From: Streptomyces sp. NBC_01142
Lineage (GTDB): Bacteria > Actinomycetota > Actinomycetes > Streptomycetales > Streptomycetaceae
Reading direction: 5' to 3'
DNA length: 64,000 bases
Assembly: GCF_026341125.1 (NCBI RefSeq)
Contig: NZ_JAPEOR010000008.1
Location: 1-64,000 of the forward strand
Shown here one piece after another: positions 17,190 to 26,239 of the stretch. The notes beneath the pieces are model-generated. The model saw only the letters and a list, made by a program, of their open reading frames with translations, searched no databases and was not told the DNA's origin. Positions within the stretch are counted from its first letter, which is position 1. Each line of letters opens with the position of its first letter. A program made the translations under genes and the position numbers.

Positions 17190-17780
17190 CTATGCGGCCT
17201 TGGGTTTGGCCGGTCCACCGTTGCTGCTGGTGGCGCCGGGTGGCCCGGCCTCGATGACCTTCTTGCGGTAGGCGGGGTCGGTGCCCCAGACGGTGCGCGA
17301 CTTGGTCTGGTGGTAGCCGTTGGTGCACTCGCCGAGCCAGCTTCGGCCGATCCGTTCGATGCCGCGTGACCAGGCGTCATGCCACAGGTAGGGGCCGGCG
17401 GCCGCGTCCTCCTCGTTGCCGTAGGCCGATTCCCAGCCGGTCCACAGTGCGGTCAACTCGGCCACCACAGCGCCATGCTCCCACCAGCAGGCATGCGGGA
17501 GTTGCTCCGTGGTCAGCTCGTAGACGTCGGCCATCCGGATCACCCACGCGGTGAACTCCGCCCACAGCGCCTCGCGTTCGTCTTCCTTGACCTTGTGCCA
17601 TGCGATGGGCGCGCCGCGGACGCGCGCGTTGTCGCTGCCGCCGTCCTCACCTGAGCCGGCCTGCTTGGCTCCACGGACGGCGGAGCCATCCTCTAGCTTC
17701 GCCAGGCGCGCGGCGAAGCCGGTGAGTTCGCCGTTGATGGACTCCAGCGCATCGAAGAGCGGCCCCAGTGGATCAGGCAC
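17190..17780 (-). CDS. DUF4913 protein with an N-terminal heptad-like module
   Basis: A 196-residue protein. The N-terminus carries DPLGPLFDALESINGELTGF followed by ARLAKLED, a copy of a module present twice in the upstream gene. The DUF4913 core follows with LWAEFTAWVIRMADVYELT, PHACWWEHGAVVAELTALW and WHDAWSRGIERI, and a lysine-alanine tail. DUF4913 proteins are common beside actinobacterial conjugation genes. GTG 17780 overlaps the preceding gene by eight bases. Confidence 0.8.
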   Translation of the reverse strand: MPDPLGPLFDALESINGELTGFAARLAKLEDGSAVRGAKQAGSGEDGGSDNARVRGAPIAWHKVKEDEREALWAEFTAWVIRMADVYELTTEQLPHACWWEHGAVVAELTALWTGWESAYGNEEDAAAGPYLWHDAWSRGIERIGRSWLGECTNGYHQTKSRTVWGTDPAYRKKVIEAGPPGATSSNGGPAKPKAA

Positions 17781-18180
17781 GGGGCACCGCCTTTCGTACC
17801 CGGCGGCTTCGCGCCGCACGCACGGCGGCGTCCTCAAGTCGGGCCAGGCGCTTGGCGAAGCCGGTGAGTTCTTCGTTGATGGACACCAGGGCATCGAAGA
17901 GCGGTCCCAGCGGATCGCCGTCAACACGGTCAGGCTGCGCGGGGCTGGGGGAGCAGGCCTCTTCGAGACGGATTAGGCGGGTGTGGAACTCGCGCTGCTC
18001 GCTGTTGAGGGCCTCGAGAACGTCGAAGAGCGGACCGAGTGGATCCTCGCCCTCGTGGTGGGGTTGCGCGGGAGCGGATGAGGAGTTCTCCTCCGGGCGG
18101 ACGATGCGCCGCGCGAGGCTGACCAGCCCTCCGCGCACGGACCGCAGGACGACCTTGGACCACTCAGCTGCTGGCGGCAT
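17773..18180 (-). CDS. Small protein with two DPLGPLFD modules
   Basis: A 135-residue protein. After a basic N-terminus it carries two near-identical coiled-coil-like modules, DPLGPLFDVLEALNSEQREF with IRLEE and DPLGPLFDALVSINEELTGF with ARLED. The third copy begins the next gene, so the modules likely mediate assembly between the two products or with the coupling ATPase. It overlaps the VirD4-like gene by 17 bases at its start and the DUF4913 gene by eight at its end. Confidence 0.7.
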   Translation of the reverse strand: MPPAAEWSKVVLRSVRGGLVSLARRIVRPEENSSSAPAQPHHEGEDPLGPLFDVLEALNSEQREFHTRLIRLEEACSPSPAQPDRVDGDPLGPLFDALVSINEELTGFAKRLARLEDAAVRAARSRRVRKAVPRA

Positions 18181-20035
18181 GGCTGTTCACCTTCTTCAGG
18201 GCATCCTTGGTGGCCTCGCTGATCTCCTTGGCGCGGGGGCCTTCGTGGATCCGCTCGAACTTCACCCTTGTGACCGGGGTACGCCGGTGGACGACCAGGC
18301 CCTCGCGTTCCTTGATCTGCCGGATGTCGCCGGGCTCGAGCACCGCCCGGCGCCGGGTGGAGATGCTGATGGAGGCGCGGTCTCCGTCGTCACTGACCGA
18401 CTCGGTGTCCTCCTCGAACTCGCCGGCGAGCTGGGAGTAGGTCTTCAGCTCCTGCTCGTCCGAGACGCCACCCAAAATGACCTTGATGGTGGCGGCGGCG
18501 AACATCTTGCGGACGCCCAACTCCCCCCACCTCTCGTGGGCCTGAGCCAAGTTCTGCAACACCGCGACCATGAAAATGTTCTGCGAGCCGGAGACGGACA
18601 TCAGGCTGGGGATCTGCGGCAGAGGAGCCACGTTGGCGAGCTCGTCGCCGAGCAGGGCGAGCGGCGGGTCCAACCGCCCGTTGGGCATCCGGGCCGCGAT
18701 CACCTTGGCGGTGTCGAGGATGGCCCGCGAGAAGGCCGCCAGGATAGGCGCCAGGCTGGAGCCCTCGTCTTCCTCGCCGATGAGGAAGACGGTGCCGCCC
18801 TCGGTGAGCCACTTCGTGATGGAGAAGTTCTTCTCGTCGCGGGCGGACTCGCCGAAGATCGCGGCGACCTTCTGGTCGTACAGGGCGAGGATGCTCTGCT
18901 CGGCGGTGCGCCAGCTCGCCGACCGCTCCTCGGGCGCTGCGGCGTGCTGGGCGGCCAGGGCACGGGCGAGGTTCTCCTGGCCATGGGCGGCCAGGATGTC
19001 CACCGGTTGCCGCTCGGTGGGGGCGGTGGCCCAGCGCAGGATGTCCATGCCGCTCAGCCCGTCGAGCGCGGCTGCGTGCAGCCAGCACGTCATGAGCATC
19101 TGGGCGTTCATGACAAAATATCCGCCGTTTTTGGTCCCTTCATCCGATTTCGCGGTGCCGGTGAGGGTTTCGGCGCGCTTGCGGGCAACGGTGAAGTCCT
19201 CGCAGCCGTCCGTGAGGGCCCACTGCAGCTGCAGCGGCCAGTTGGACAGGCCCGTCGGGTCGAGCACCATCACGGGCCCGTACTTCTCGCGGCTCTTGGC
19301 GGTCGCGTACAGCACGTCGGTCTTGGAGGAGGTGGCCAGCACACTGCCGGGGAAGTCCAGGATCCACGGCATGATCAACTGTGACGTCTTGCCCTCACGG
19401 GGAGGGGCGACGATCAGAACGGTCTCCTCGAACGGGATATACAACTTCACGCCGGTCGGGATGGCGGTGCCGCAGAACACGGCGACCTCGGTCACCGGCA
19501 CGTCGGTCACCTTCGGAGGCGCGCTGGAGCGCCACGGCAGCGCCCGGCCGGGGCTGGCCGCCTTGTCGAGGGAGGGCCGCGGTGTGGCCAGGCTCGGGCG
19601 CAGCGCGCCGAGCCGGGACAGGGCCTTGGCCTCGCCCATGGCTTCTTCCAGCTGGCCGGTGGTGGCCAGTCCGTCGGTGCCCTCGTCGCGCGTTGTACGC
19701 CAGCGCCGCCACCCGGCCCGGGCTCCCCAGCAGGTGCCGACCGCCGTAGCGAGGAAGGGCGGATAGAAAGCAAACGGCCCGCCCACCCCGGCCCCGGCCG
19801 GGTAGGCGTCCTGCGGGTGCAGCGGATCGGAGACCAGGGCGGGGATGGCGGCCGCCGTCTCGTTCCACGACACCATGGCGGGCGAGGCGTGTGCGAGCAG
19901 ACCGGAGAGGACGGCAGCCACCCAGGTCCAGAGGGTGAGAGCAACTGCGGTGATGCACAGGGCGATCCACCAGGCGTCCTTGTAGACGTGCAGGCGGTTG
20001 CCCGAGTGCGGGGTGACGACCTTGGCCACTACCAT
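18164..20035 (-). CDS. VirD4/TraG-type coupling ATPase
   Basis: A 623-residue type IV coupling protein that would link DNA substrate to the membrane channel. Transmembrane helices lie at about residues 22-45 and 88-104. Walker A is APPREGKTS at 210-218 and Walker B is PPLALLGDELANV near 457-469, followed by the usual SLMSVSGSQNIFMVAVLQNL segment. The C-terminal 80 residues are charged and hold GDIRQIKEREGLVVH. Length and order match actinobacterial TraG/TraD proteins. It is the fifth gene of the operon counted back from its 3' end. Confidence 0.93.
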   Translation of the reverse strand: MVVAKVVTPHSGNRLHVYKDAWWIALCITAVALTLWTWVAAVLSGLLAHASPAMVSWNETAAAIPALVSDPLHPQDAYPAGAGVGGPFAFYPPFLATAVGTCWGARAGWRRWRTTRDEGTDGLATTGQLEEAMGEAKALSRLGALRPSLATPRPSLDKAASPGRALPWRSSAPPKVTDVPVTEVAVFCGTAIPTGVKLYIPFEETVLIVAPPREGKTSQLIMPWILDFPGSVLATSSKTDVLYATAKSREKYGPVMVLDPTGLSNWPLQLQWALTDGCEDFTVARKRAETLTGTAKSDEGTKNGGYFVMNAQMLMTCWLHAAALDGLSGMDILRWATAPTERQPVDILAAHGQENLARALAAQHAAAPEERSASWRTAEQSILALYDQKVAAIFGESARDEKNFSITKWLTEGGTVFLIGEEDEGSSLAPILAAFSRAILDTAKVIAARMPNGRLDPPLALLGDELANVAPLPQIPSLMSVSGSQNIFMVAVLQNLAQAHERWGELGVRKMFAAATIKVILGGVSDEQELKTYSQLAGEFEEDTESVSDDGDRASISISTRRRAVLEPGDIRQIKEREGLVVHRRTPVTRVKFERIHEGPRAKEISEATKDALKKVNSHAASS

Positions 20036-20192
20036 GCACCCCCACCCGTGGAAATCGGGCCACGGTCGGCCGGCCGACCGGACGTGAGCAGCACCCCGGC
20101 GCAGGCGCCGCGGCGGGGACGGCCCGAAGGCCGGGTGGACAGGAGAGCGGCGGGCCGGGACGGCGTGCGATCGGCGAGGTTCAAGGAGGTCA

Positions 20193-21551
20193 TCAGGCTG
20201 CGCTCTTTCGCATCGAGATGAGCGGTGCCGCGGTCGCCTGGCTGCCGGAACTGGCCTCGGTCATCTTGCGGTTGGTGTTGGTCAGCTCCGACTCAGTGGC
20301 ACTGCGGATGTGCTCCACCAGGTGCATCCGGTTGCCCACCTGCCACACGGCCCGCCCCGGAGAGCAGCGGCTTGCGCCGTCGACCAGCGCCTCGCGCGCC
20401 CAGTCGGGCAGTTGCAGGTAGTCCGCCGTGATGTCGGCCTCGGCCTTGTCCATGTGGTAGAGCACCCTGGTAGCGGTGAGCTTCAAGATGGCCGCGGCCT
20501 CGGGCGCCTCGTCGACCATCAGGTCGCCGAGGTGGTGCAGGATCGCCCAGAACGACAGACCAAGTCGCCGCCCATACCGGACGAATTCCTCAAACAGCCT
20601 GGCCACGGGGCGGTGGGAAAGGATGTGCCAGGCCTCTTCGACGATCAGCGTTCGCTTGATGCTGTCCCCGGTCTTGATCCACGCGTAGCGCAGCCACGGG
20701 CCGAGCACACTCATCAGCAGCGGCATGGCCTCGCCTTCACGCGGCAACCGCGTGAGGTCGAAGACGATCAGCCGCGCATCCAGGTCGATGCCGGGCGTGG
20801 TGGGGCCGTTGAACAACCCGGCCAGATCCCGTGTGGGGCTGCACAGTTGGTCCATCGCCAGGCTGGCCGGCTGGCCCCACTCGACCATGTCCTCGGCGCC
20901 GACCTGGCGCCGGCCGAGCATGGCCGGCTCGGGGTTGGTCAGCGCATCGTGAATGTCGGACAGAACCGCGACCCGCTCCTCGGCCACGGCCCGGACCTGC
21001 GCGGTCGCGTGGGCGACCGAGAGGGCGAACTCGCTCTCGCTGCTCAGCGGCCCGCCGATGATCTCGACCATCGAGCAGAGGATCTTGAACTGGTACTGCG
21101 AGGGAATCCGGGGGTCCAGCGGGTTGAGCCGCACTCCCTCGCCGTCCTCACCGCCGTACACCAGGCGGACTGGGGTGACGCCCAGGGCCCGCGCGATGCT
21201 GTCCCACTCGCCGACGCCGTCCTCGCCCTGCGCGTCCAGGATGCAGAACGAGCGGTCCCTGAAGCGCAACTGCCGCAGCACATAGCACTTTTCGAGCGAC
21301 GATTTACCGAACCCGGACTTGCCCAGCACGAGGGCGTGACCGCTGGGGAGGCGCTCGCGGGCAGAGGGGTCGTAGAGGACGAACGGGTCGTAAATGTAGG
21401 CTTTTCCTGAGTAGATCTCCCGGCCGATGATCACGCCCCTCGGATCCGAGGACGGGGCGCCGACCGCGGGGTACAGCCCGGACGCCGTGGCGGTGGTGGT
21501 GCGCAGTGCGCGCCGTCTGGTCTGGGACTGGCGGCGTACGAGTTCGAGCAT
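20193..21551 (-). CDS. VirB4-type transfer ATPase
   Basis: A 452-residue ATPase that energises pilus or channel assembly. Walker A is GKSGFGKSS at 77-85 and Walker B is RTLIVEEAWHIL with Glu305-Glu306. The conserved ALVLGKSGFGK context, RLNPLDPRI and FWAILHHLGDL fit VirB4. It lacks the N-terminal VirB4 domain, which appears instead to be supplied by the preceding SCO6880-like gene, six bases upstream. ATG 21551. Confidence 0.92.
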   Translation of the reverse strand: MLELVRRQSQTRRRALRTTTATASGLYPAVGAPSSDPRGVIIGREIYSGKAYIYDPFVLYDPSARERLPSGHALVLGKSGFGKSSLEKCYVLRQLRFRDRSFCILDAQGEDGVGEWDSIARALGVTPVRLVYGGEDGEGVRLNPLDPRIPSQYQFKILCSMVEIIGGPLSSESEFALSVAHATAQVRAVAEERVAVLSDIHDALTNPEPAMLGRRQVGAEDMVEWGQPASLAMDQLCSPTRDLAGLFNGPTTPGIDLDARLIVFDLTRLPREGEAMPLLMSVLGPWLRYAWIKTGDSIKRTLIVEEAWHILSHRPVARLFEEFVRYGRRLGLSFWAILHHLGDLMVDEAPEAAAILKLTATRVLYHMDKAEADITADYLQLPDWAREALVDGASRCSPGRAVWQVGNRMHLVEHIRSATESELTNTNRKMTEASSGSQATAAPLISMRKSAA

Positions 21552-21557
21552 GGCGCC

Positions 21558-23048
21558 TCAGTCCTTCAACAGTCCGGTGACCATGGGCAAGGTGTTCGTG
21601 AACGCGCGGTACTGCTCGGAGTCGCACCACTCCAGCGCCAACTGGCTCTTGACCGCGGCCGCCCGCACCGTGTTGCGGTGCTGGACGAGCAACTCGGGAT
21701 CGGGCGCGGTGACGGTGACCCACCCGGTCAGGCGCACCCCCGCCGCACCGTTGGCCAGGTCATGCATGGTGGACGCGGACGCCCCCAGCTCACGCTCCTC
21801 ACGCGGGTCGACGATCTTCCCGGGATGGTTGTCGGCCTGGCCCGCCTCGTTGGTGACGTCCGCCATGGCGTCCTCCAGGGCCTTGTCGGCCGGCAGCAAC
21901 CGCATCGTCACCCCGACCGTCAAGATCACATCGCTGACGTAAAGCAGCAGCGGAGCCATGAAGTTGACGCCGACAGGCAGAACCGGAAATTGCTTGATCC
22001 ACGCGGTACTCGTGTACCAGGGATCGGCGCCCTCCCAGCTGCGGGCGGCCATGCGGGTGGGCTCCCGGCCGTCCATCTCGGCGGGCCAGCAGCTCGCGCG
22101 GTCCATGCCCCGGGTGTCGTTGATCCAGTGGTCGGGCGCATAGGTGTGGTGGATCAGCGAGGCGAGCGCGGGCTCGTCCAGGTTGCGCACCCATCGCAGC
22201 TGCGCGCCGCCCAGCCCCCGGATGAACTGCTCGACCTCCTTGCCCAACACCTCGCCGTACCCGTCGTGCAGGGTCTTGTAGGTCAGGGCCTCGGCACTCA
22301 GCTCCTGGGTGTAGGGGATGCCCAGCACCAGGAACAGCCGCCGGTCCTCGGCGTAGACCGAGACCATGTCGACCAACTGGTCGTAGGAGTCGCTCAGCCA
22401 GGACGGCGCTGCCGGATCCCGCCGCGCGGCGGCATCGTGCGCGTGGGCGTTGGGGTCGGTGGGCAGCAGCCGCGCCAGCCACTGCACGTACTGGATGCGC
22501 CCGCCGCTCTCTGCAGTCTCCTTGAGCAGGTACTCGTAGGCGGAGATCAGCGCTTCCTTGTCCGCGCCGTCGAGCCCGCCGAAGTTCTTGGCGCCCTCGA
22601 CCTCGATGCAGGTCACGAACATGCCCTCGCTGGGTTGGAGCAGGACGGCGATGTCCCCGTACGCGGTCTTGGCCGTGATCCATTCCAGCGACTCCGGCAC
22701 GCCCACCGGCTGGGCCACCGGCACTGGCGTGCCGTCCCTGCGGCGCCCGGAGAGCGGGGCTGTCGACTTGTACAGGAGCTTGCCGTCGCGCAGCAGCCGG
22801 CGGTGGGAGCGGCGGATCTCGTACCAGCGAAGGAAGGTGCGGCCCTTGTAGGGAACCATCGTGACCCAGATGCACGTCCCGGCCGCACCGAGGCATCCGA
22901 GGATCTTCAGGGGGATCCCGGGCAGGGCGGCCAGCAGGCCGACGGCCAGGATGATGCCGCCGAGCAGGACCAGCTGCTCGTCCATTTCGAAGCGCCGCCC
23001 CAGCAGACCGCGTGGACGCGGTCGGGGGAAGCTGAAGACGCGGTCCAT
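21558..23048 (-). CDS. SCO6880-like membrane protein (PrgI-like plus VirB4 N-terminal-like)
   Basis: A 496-residue protein with two adjacent transmembrane helices at residues 25-62 (LVLLGGIILAVGLLAALPG, ILGCLGAAGTCIWVTMVPY), followed by a long cytoplasmic part (EWITAKTAYGDIAVLLQPSE, KEVEQFIRGLGGAQLRWVRN). This is the split arrangement of Gram-positive conjugation systems in which the VirB4 N-terminus is a separate membrane-anchored protein. It precedes the ATPase half by six bases. Confidence 0.85.
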   Translation of the reverse strand: MDRVFSFPRPRPRGLLGRRFEMDEQLVLLGGIILAVGLLAALPGIPLKILGCLGAAGTCIWVTMVPYKGRTFLRWYEIRRSHRRLLRDGKLLYKSTAPLSGRRRDGTPVPVAQPVGVPESLEWITAKTAYGDIAVLLQPSEGMFVTCIEVEGAKNFGGLDGADKEALISAYEYLLKETAESGGRIQYVQWLARLLPTDPNAHAHDAAARRDPAAPSWLSDSYDQLVDMVSVYAEDRRLFLVLGIPYTQELSAEALTYKTLHDGYGEVLGKEVEQFIRGLGGAQLRWVRNLDEPALASLIHHTYAPDHWINDTRGMDRASCWPAEMDGREPTRMAARSWEGADPWYTSTAWIKQFPVLPVGVNFMAPLLLYVSDVILTVGVTMRLLPADKALEDAMADVTNEAGQADNHPGKIVDPREERELGASASTMHDLANGAAGVRLTGWVTVTAPDPELLVQHRNTVRAAAVKSQLALEWCDSEQYRAFTNTLPMVTGLLKD

Positions 23049-23093
23049 CGCGACTCCTTTCTCAATGCGTGATGGATGGGGTGAGAGCTGCCG

Positions 23094-24359
23094 CTAGCTC
23101 GCGGGCGGCTGGGGCGGGGGAGCGGGGGCCGGAGGCGGGGGAGCCTGGCCGCCCTGCCTCGGCGGCGGCGGGGGAGCGCCTCCCGGCTTGGATCCGGGCG
23201 CGCCCGACCGCGGAGGCGGCGCGGGAGCCGGCCGTCGGGCTCCGCCCGGGACACCGCTGCCTCCGCCGCCGGAGCCGCCGCGGCCGCCACCGCGCGGACT
23301 GCCGCCCGCCCCGCCGGGGGCCTTGCCCTTGCCGGAGCCGCCCCCCTGCTGACCGCCGCCCTGCTGACCGCCACCGCCACCGCCACCGCCGTCGCCGGAG
23401 GCGTTGTTGGCGCCGTCCTTCGCAGCCTGGATGGTCTGGTCGCGGGCCTGATCGAGGCCTTCCTTGACGGCCATCGCCGCAGCCGCAGGCGGTGCGGCCT
23501 TGCTGGCCGCGCCGACGGCGCCGCCGCCCGCACCGCCGGACGGGTTCTTGGACGCGGCCTGCGTCTTCATGTCGTCCTGCTTGGCCTTTACGGATTTGGC
23601 ACGCTGGCCGGCCTCGTCCTTGATCTGGGACATGGCCTGCATCTCGTCACCGACGATGGGCAGCCACTTCGCGATCTGGAAGGGCATGAACAGGGCGATG
23701 AACAGCAGGGCCATGAAGGTGATGCAGGTACCGATGGCCTGCGGCAAGGTGATGCGGTCGCCGCTGTCGGCGACGCCGTCCAGGAGGGCGCCCGCCAGGG
23801 CGAGGGCGAGGTAGATTCCCAGCTTGCTCGCGATGATCCCGCCCATGATCCCGACCCATTTACGGGTATGGCCCCACAAGTCCTTATCGACGAGACCGGA
23901 GAAGACCAGTGGGCCGAAGATGAGCCCGAGCAGGATCAGCGCGTTGCGCACGACCAGCATGACCCAGAGGCCGAACACCGCCGTCAGGACCATCAAGGAG
24001 ATCGGGATGGCGATGACCACCCCGACCCCGGGCAACAGAACGGAAATGGCAGCCAGAGCGGTGAAGATGACCATTCCACCGACGAATACCTCGGCGATGT
24101 AGTCACCGAGAATCGCCTCTGCCGCACTGTCGATGAAATCAACTGTGGTCGCCACAGCAGCCGGCATGAATCCCGCCACCACCACGGACATCAGCAGGTA
24201 GCCGACGTTCTCCATGGCGGCCTGTCCCAAGGGCACACCCCGGACCGCTCGCTTCACCACCGATATCAGCCACTGAACCATGGTGAAGACAACCGAGAGG
24301 GCGAAGATGAGACCGTACAGGCGAATAAACCCTGGGTTTCCCCAGTCGATTTCCATCAT
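23094..24359 (-). CDS. VirB6/TrbL-like polytopic membrane protein
   Basis: A 421-residue inner-membrane channel component. About six to seven hydrophobic helices lie in residues 10-235 (LIFALSVVFTMVQWLISV, VIFTALAAISVLLPGVGVVI, ALILLGLIFGPLVFSGL, LGIYLALALAGALLDGV, FMALLFIALFMPFQIA). A charged linker follows, then a 120-residue glycine- and proline-rich tail. Gram-positive VirB6 homologues often end in such low-complexity tails. ATG 24359 lies two bases after the upstream gene. Confidence 0.85.
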   Translation of the reverse strand: MMEIDWGNPGFIRLYGLIFALSVVFTMVQWLISVVKRAVRGVPLGQAAMENVGYLLMSVVVAGFMPAAVATTVDFIDSAAEAILGDYIAEVFVGGMVIFTALAAISVLLPGVGVVIAIPISLMVLTAVFGLWVMLVVRNALILLGLIFGPLVFSGLVDKDLWGHTRKWVGIMGGIIASKLGIYLALALAGALLDGVADSGDRITLPQAIGTCITFMALLFIALFMPFQIAKWLPIVGDEMQAMSQIKDEAGQRAKSVKAKQDDMKTQAASKNPSGGAGGGAVGAASKAAPPAAAAMAVKEGLDQARDQTIQAAKDGANNASGDGGGGGGGGQQGGGQQGGGSGKGKAPGGAGGSPRGGGRGGSGGGGSGVPGGARRPAPAPPPRSGAPGSKPGGAPPPPPRQGGQAPPPPAPAPPPQPPAS

Positions 24360-24361
24360 GA

Positions 24362-24766
24362 CTAGTCCCCCTTGCCCTTCTTGACCGGCCCGAGCTTCTT
24401 GCCGTTCTTCGGCGCGGCAGGCTTCTTGCCGGTGAGCTCCTCGCCGAAGGCGCCGAACATGCCCTTGGTTCCGGACCGGAGCTTCTGTTCCAGGTAGCCG
24501 AGCGGGTCACTGGCGAAGTCGATGGCCTCGCTCACACCCTCAACAACGGAATCGGCACCCGACTTGTCGTACAGCCACTTGGCGCCCTCCTCCGCCTTCT
24601 TGCAGACCGTCTTTCCGCCCGGCGCATTGCACGGATTGAGCCAGCCGGGAACGCCAACACCCGCGTGAGCCTGGGGGGCTGCTGGTCCGGCCACAACAAT
24701 GGAGGCGGCGAACACGGCGGCGACGAGCCCTTGCGCCATGCGCCGCCGCACGAAATCAGCCTGCAT
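24362..24766 (-). CDS. Secreted protein of the transfer operon
   Basis: A 134-residue protein with a signal peptide (RRRMAQGLVAAVFAASIVVA then APQAHAG, cleavage likely near residue 36). The mature part has CNAPGGKTVC, a probable disulphide, and a lysine-rich tail. It overlaps the VirB8-like gene by 11 bases and is likely an extracytoplasmic component of the transfer apparatus. No family known to me. Confidence 0.75.
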   Translation of the reverse strand: MQADFVRRRMAQGLVAAVFAASIVVAGPAAPQAHAGVGVPGWLNPCNAPGGKTVCKKAEEGAKWLYDKSGADSVVEGVSEAIDFASDPLGYLEQKLRSGTKGMFGAFGEELTGKKPAAPKNGKKLGPVKKGKGD

Positions 24767-25553
24767 AGCGGGGCGCCCCGAATTCCTTGTTGGCCAGGCG
24801 CATGTCTTCGGTCGACGACGCCGACTGGTCAGGCGCGACCAGCGGGGTGGGGCCGTCCGCCAGGTCGATCGTCGCGACCTTCCAGTCTCCGTCCCACTGA
24901 AGGATCAGCGTGTAGGTCGACCACGTGCCCGAGACGGGCATCTTCGACTGCTCAGTGGGGACCCCGACGACCTCGCTCATCCAGACCTTGACCGTCGCCG
25001 TGTCCTCAGAGAAGGAGCGCACGCTGGTGCCGAGCGACGCGGCGCGCATCACCATGTCCGGAGCCGTCTGCTCGGTCACCCCTAGCGACGCCAACAGCCC
25101 CTTGGCCATCTGGTCGTCCTGCGCCTGCTGGCTGCTCAGCGCAGTGGACGTCATCACCGTCTTGAGCACCTGGTGACGCAGCGCCTGGTCAGTGAAGTAC
25201 CCCGGCGAGGAGCGAGCGACCTGGTAGTTGACCGCGGCCGCCGCAGCACCGTCCTTGGTGCGCGGATACCCCACGGGGACACCGCCCTTGACGGACTTCG
25301 CCTTGGCGCCGGGCCCGCTGCCGCCGGCCTGAGAGGTGGGCGTGGAGTCGGCAGGAGCCTCTGGTCTCCCCTGGTCGCTTCCGCCACCACCGCCGCCGAA
25401 CAGGGTCAGCGCCACCCCGAGCACGAGGACGACGCCGAAGATGATCGCGCCGATCTTCACCCTGCGCCACGGGGATTCCATCCCGGTCCCGGGAGTCTCC
25501 GACGCCTTGGCCGTCAGACTCCGCGTGCCGGTCTGCTTCTGGTTCCCGGCCAT
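24756..25553 (-). CDS. Single-pass membrane protein, VirB8/TcpC-like candidate
   Basis: A 265-residue protein with one transmembrane helix at about residues 33-53 (IGAIIFGVVLVLGVALTLFG), a glycine-rich linker, and an extracellular domain at 95-255 with an alpha-helical start and paired strands (TATVKVWMSEVVGV, WSTYTLILQWDGDWKVATID). This matches the NTF2-like layout of VirB8 and TcpC, which scaffold the channel. It overlaps neighbours at both ends, so the operon is translationally coupled. Confidence 0.8.
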   Translation of the reverse strand: MAGNQKQTGTRSLTAKASETPGTGMESPWRRVKIGAIIFGVVLVLGVALTLFGGGGGGSDQGRPEAPADSTPTSQAGGSGPGAKAKSVKGGVPVGYPRTKDGAAAAAVNYQVARSSPGYFTDQALRHQVLKTVMTSTALSSQQAQDDQMAKGLLASLGVTEQTAPDMVMRAASLGTSVRSFSEDTATVKVWMSEVVGVPTEQSKMPVSGTWSTYTLILQWDGDWKVATIDLADGPTPLVAPDQSASSTEDMRLANKEFGAPRYAG

Positions 25554-25876
25554 CAGATTCCAAACCCGTAGACGATGCCGAAGAGCGTTGACATGGAGGC
25601 GACTGCGAACAGGCCAAGAAGGGAGCTGCCGACCATCGTCTGCCCCTTCTTTGTCTCCATCGAGTTGTGCTGCTGATTTCCGACACGGATATGAACAGCG
25701 CCGACGATGGCGCTCCCGAGCAGGAAGAGAACGGCACCGGCCATGACCACGCCGACGATGATCTTCGCCTTGGTCCCGATGGCGCCAAATACCGCCCAGT
25801 CGGGCTTAATCCCGTTTGTGATGGTGCCGATGCCGCCGTCTGCAGCGAGCTGCACCACTTGCTGTGTTACCTGCAC
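25553..25876 (-). CDS. Small two-helix membrane protein, pilin-like
   Basis: A 107-residue protein with two hydrophobic helices, KIIVGVVMAGAVLFLLGSAI and MVGSSLLGLFAVASMSTLFG, joined by a polar basic loop. This size and topology are those of VirB2/TrbC-like pilins and of a small protein usually first in actinobacterial transfer operons. It begins the operon and overlaps the next start (TGATG). Confidence 0.75.
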   Translation of the reverse strand: MQVTQQVVQLAADGGIGTITNGIKPDWAVFGAIGTKAKIIVGVVMAGAVLFLLGSAIVGAVHIRVGNQQHNSMETKKGQTMVGSSLLGLFAVASMSTLFGIVYGFGI

Positions 25877-26239
25877 GAATCCCTCCCAGGCTGCGAAAGC
25901 CTGCCCCAGCCCGTGTGGCGGACCTGGACAATCGGTCGTCGACAGCGAGAAATTCGAGCGTCACGCCGAATAATCCCCAGCCGAATATAGGGAGGCGGCT
26001 AAAACACCTCCCCCGCAGATGCGTTGGCGCATCCGCAATTCAATGCCTTAGAATTCAGCGCGAGTTGTCGATTCCCTGCTGCTTTCACTCGGCGCAGACG
26101 CTAGCCGCGCAGTGCGCGGCTATGTAGTGGCGCATTCGCAGCCCTGGGACGCCCGGCTAAACGGGCTCACCCCATGGCACGGGAATTGCGGTTTCCGTCC
26201 CTCGTGGCGGGATGCGCATCGACGACTGGGGATCGAGAT
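25877..26239. promoter_or_regulatory. Divergent control region between the transfer operon and the hydrolase gene
   Basis: It holds a 13-base direct repeat TGGCGCAT(C/T)CGCA at 26025-26037 and 26128-26140, and a 10-bp perfect palindrome TAGCCGCGCA-G-TGCGCGGCTA at 26102-26122. These likely bind a regulator common to both directions. An origin of transfer cannot be excluded. Confidence 0.5.
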
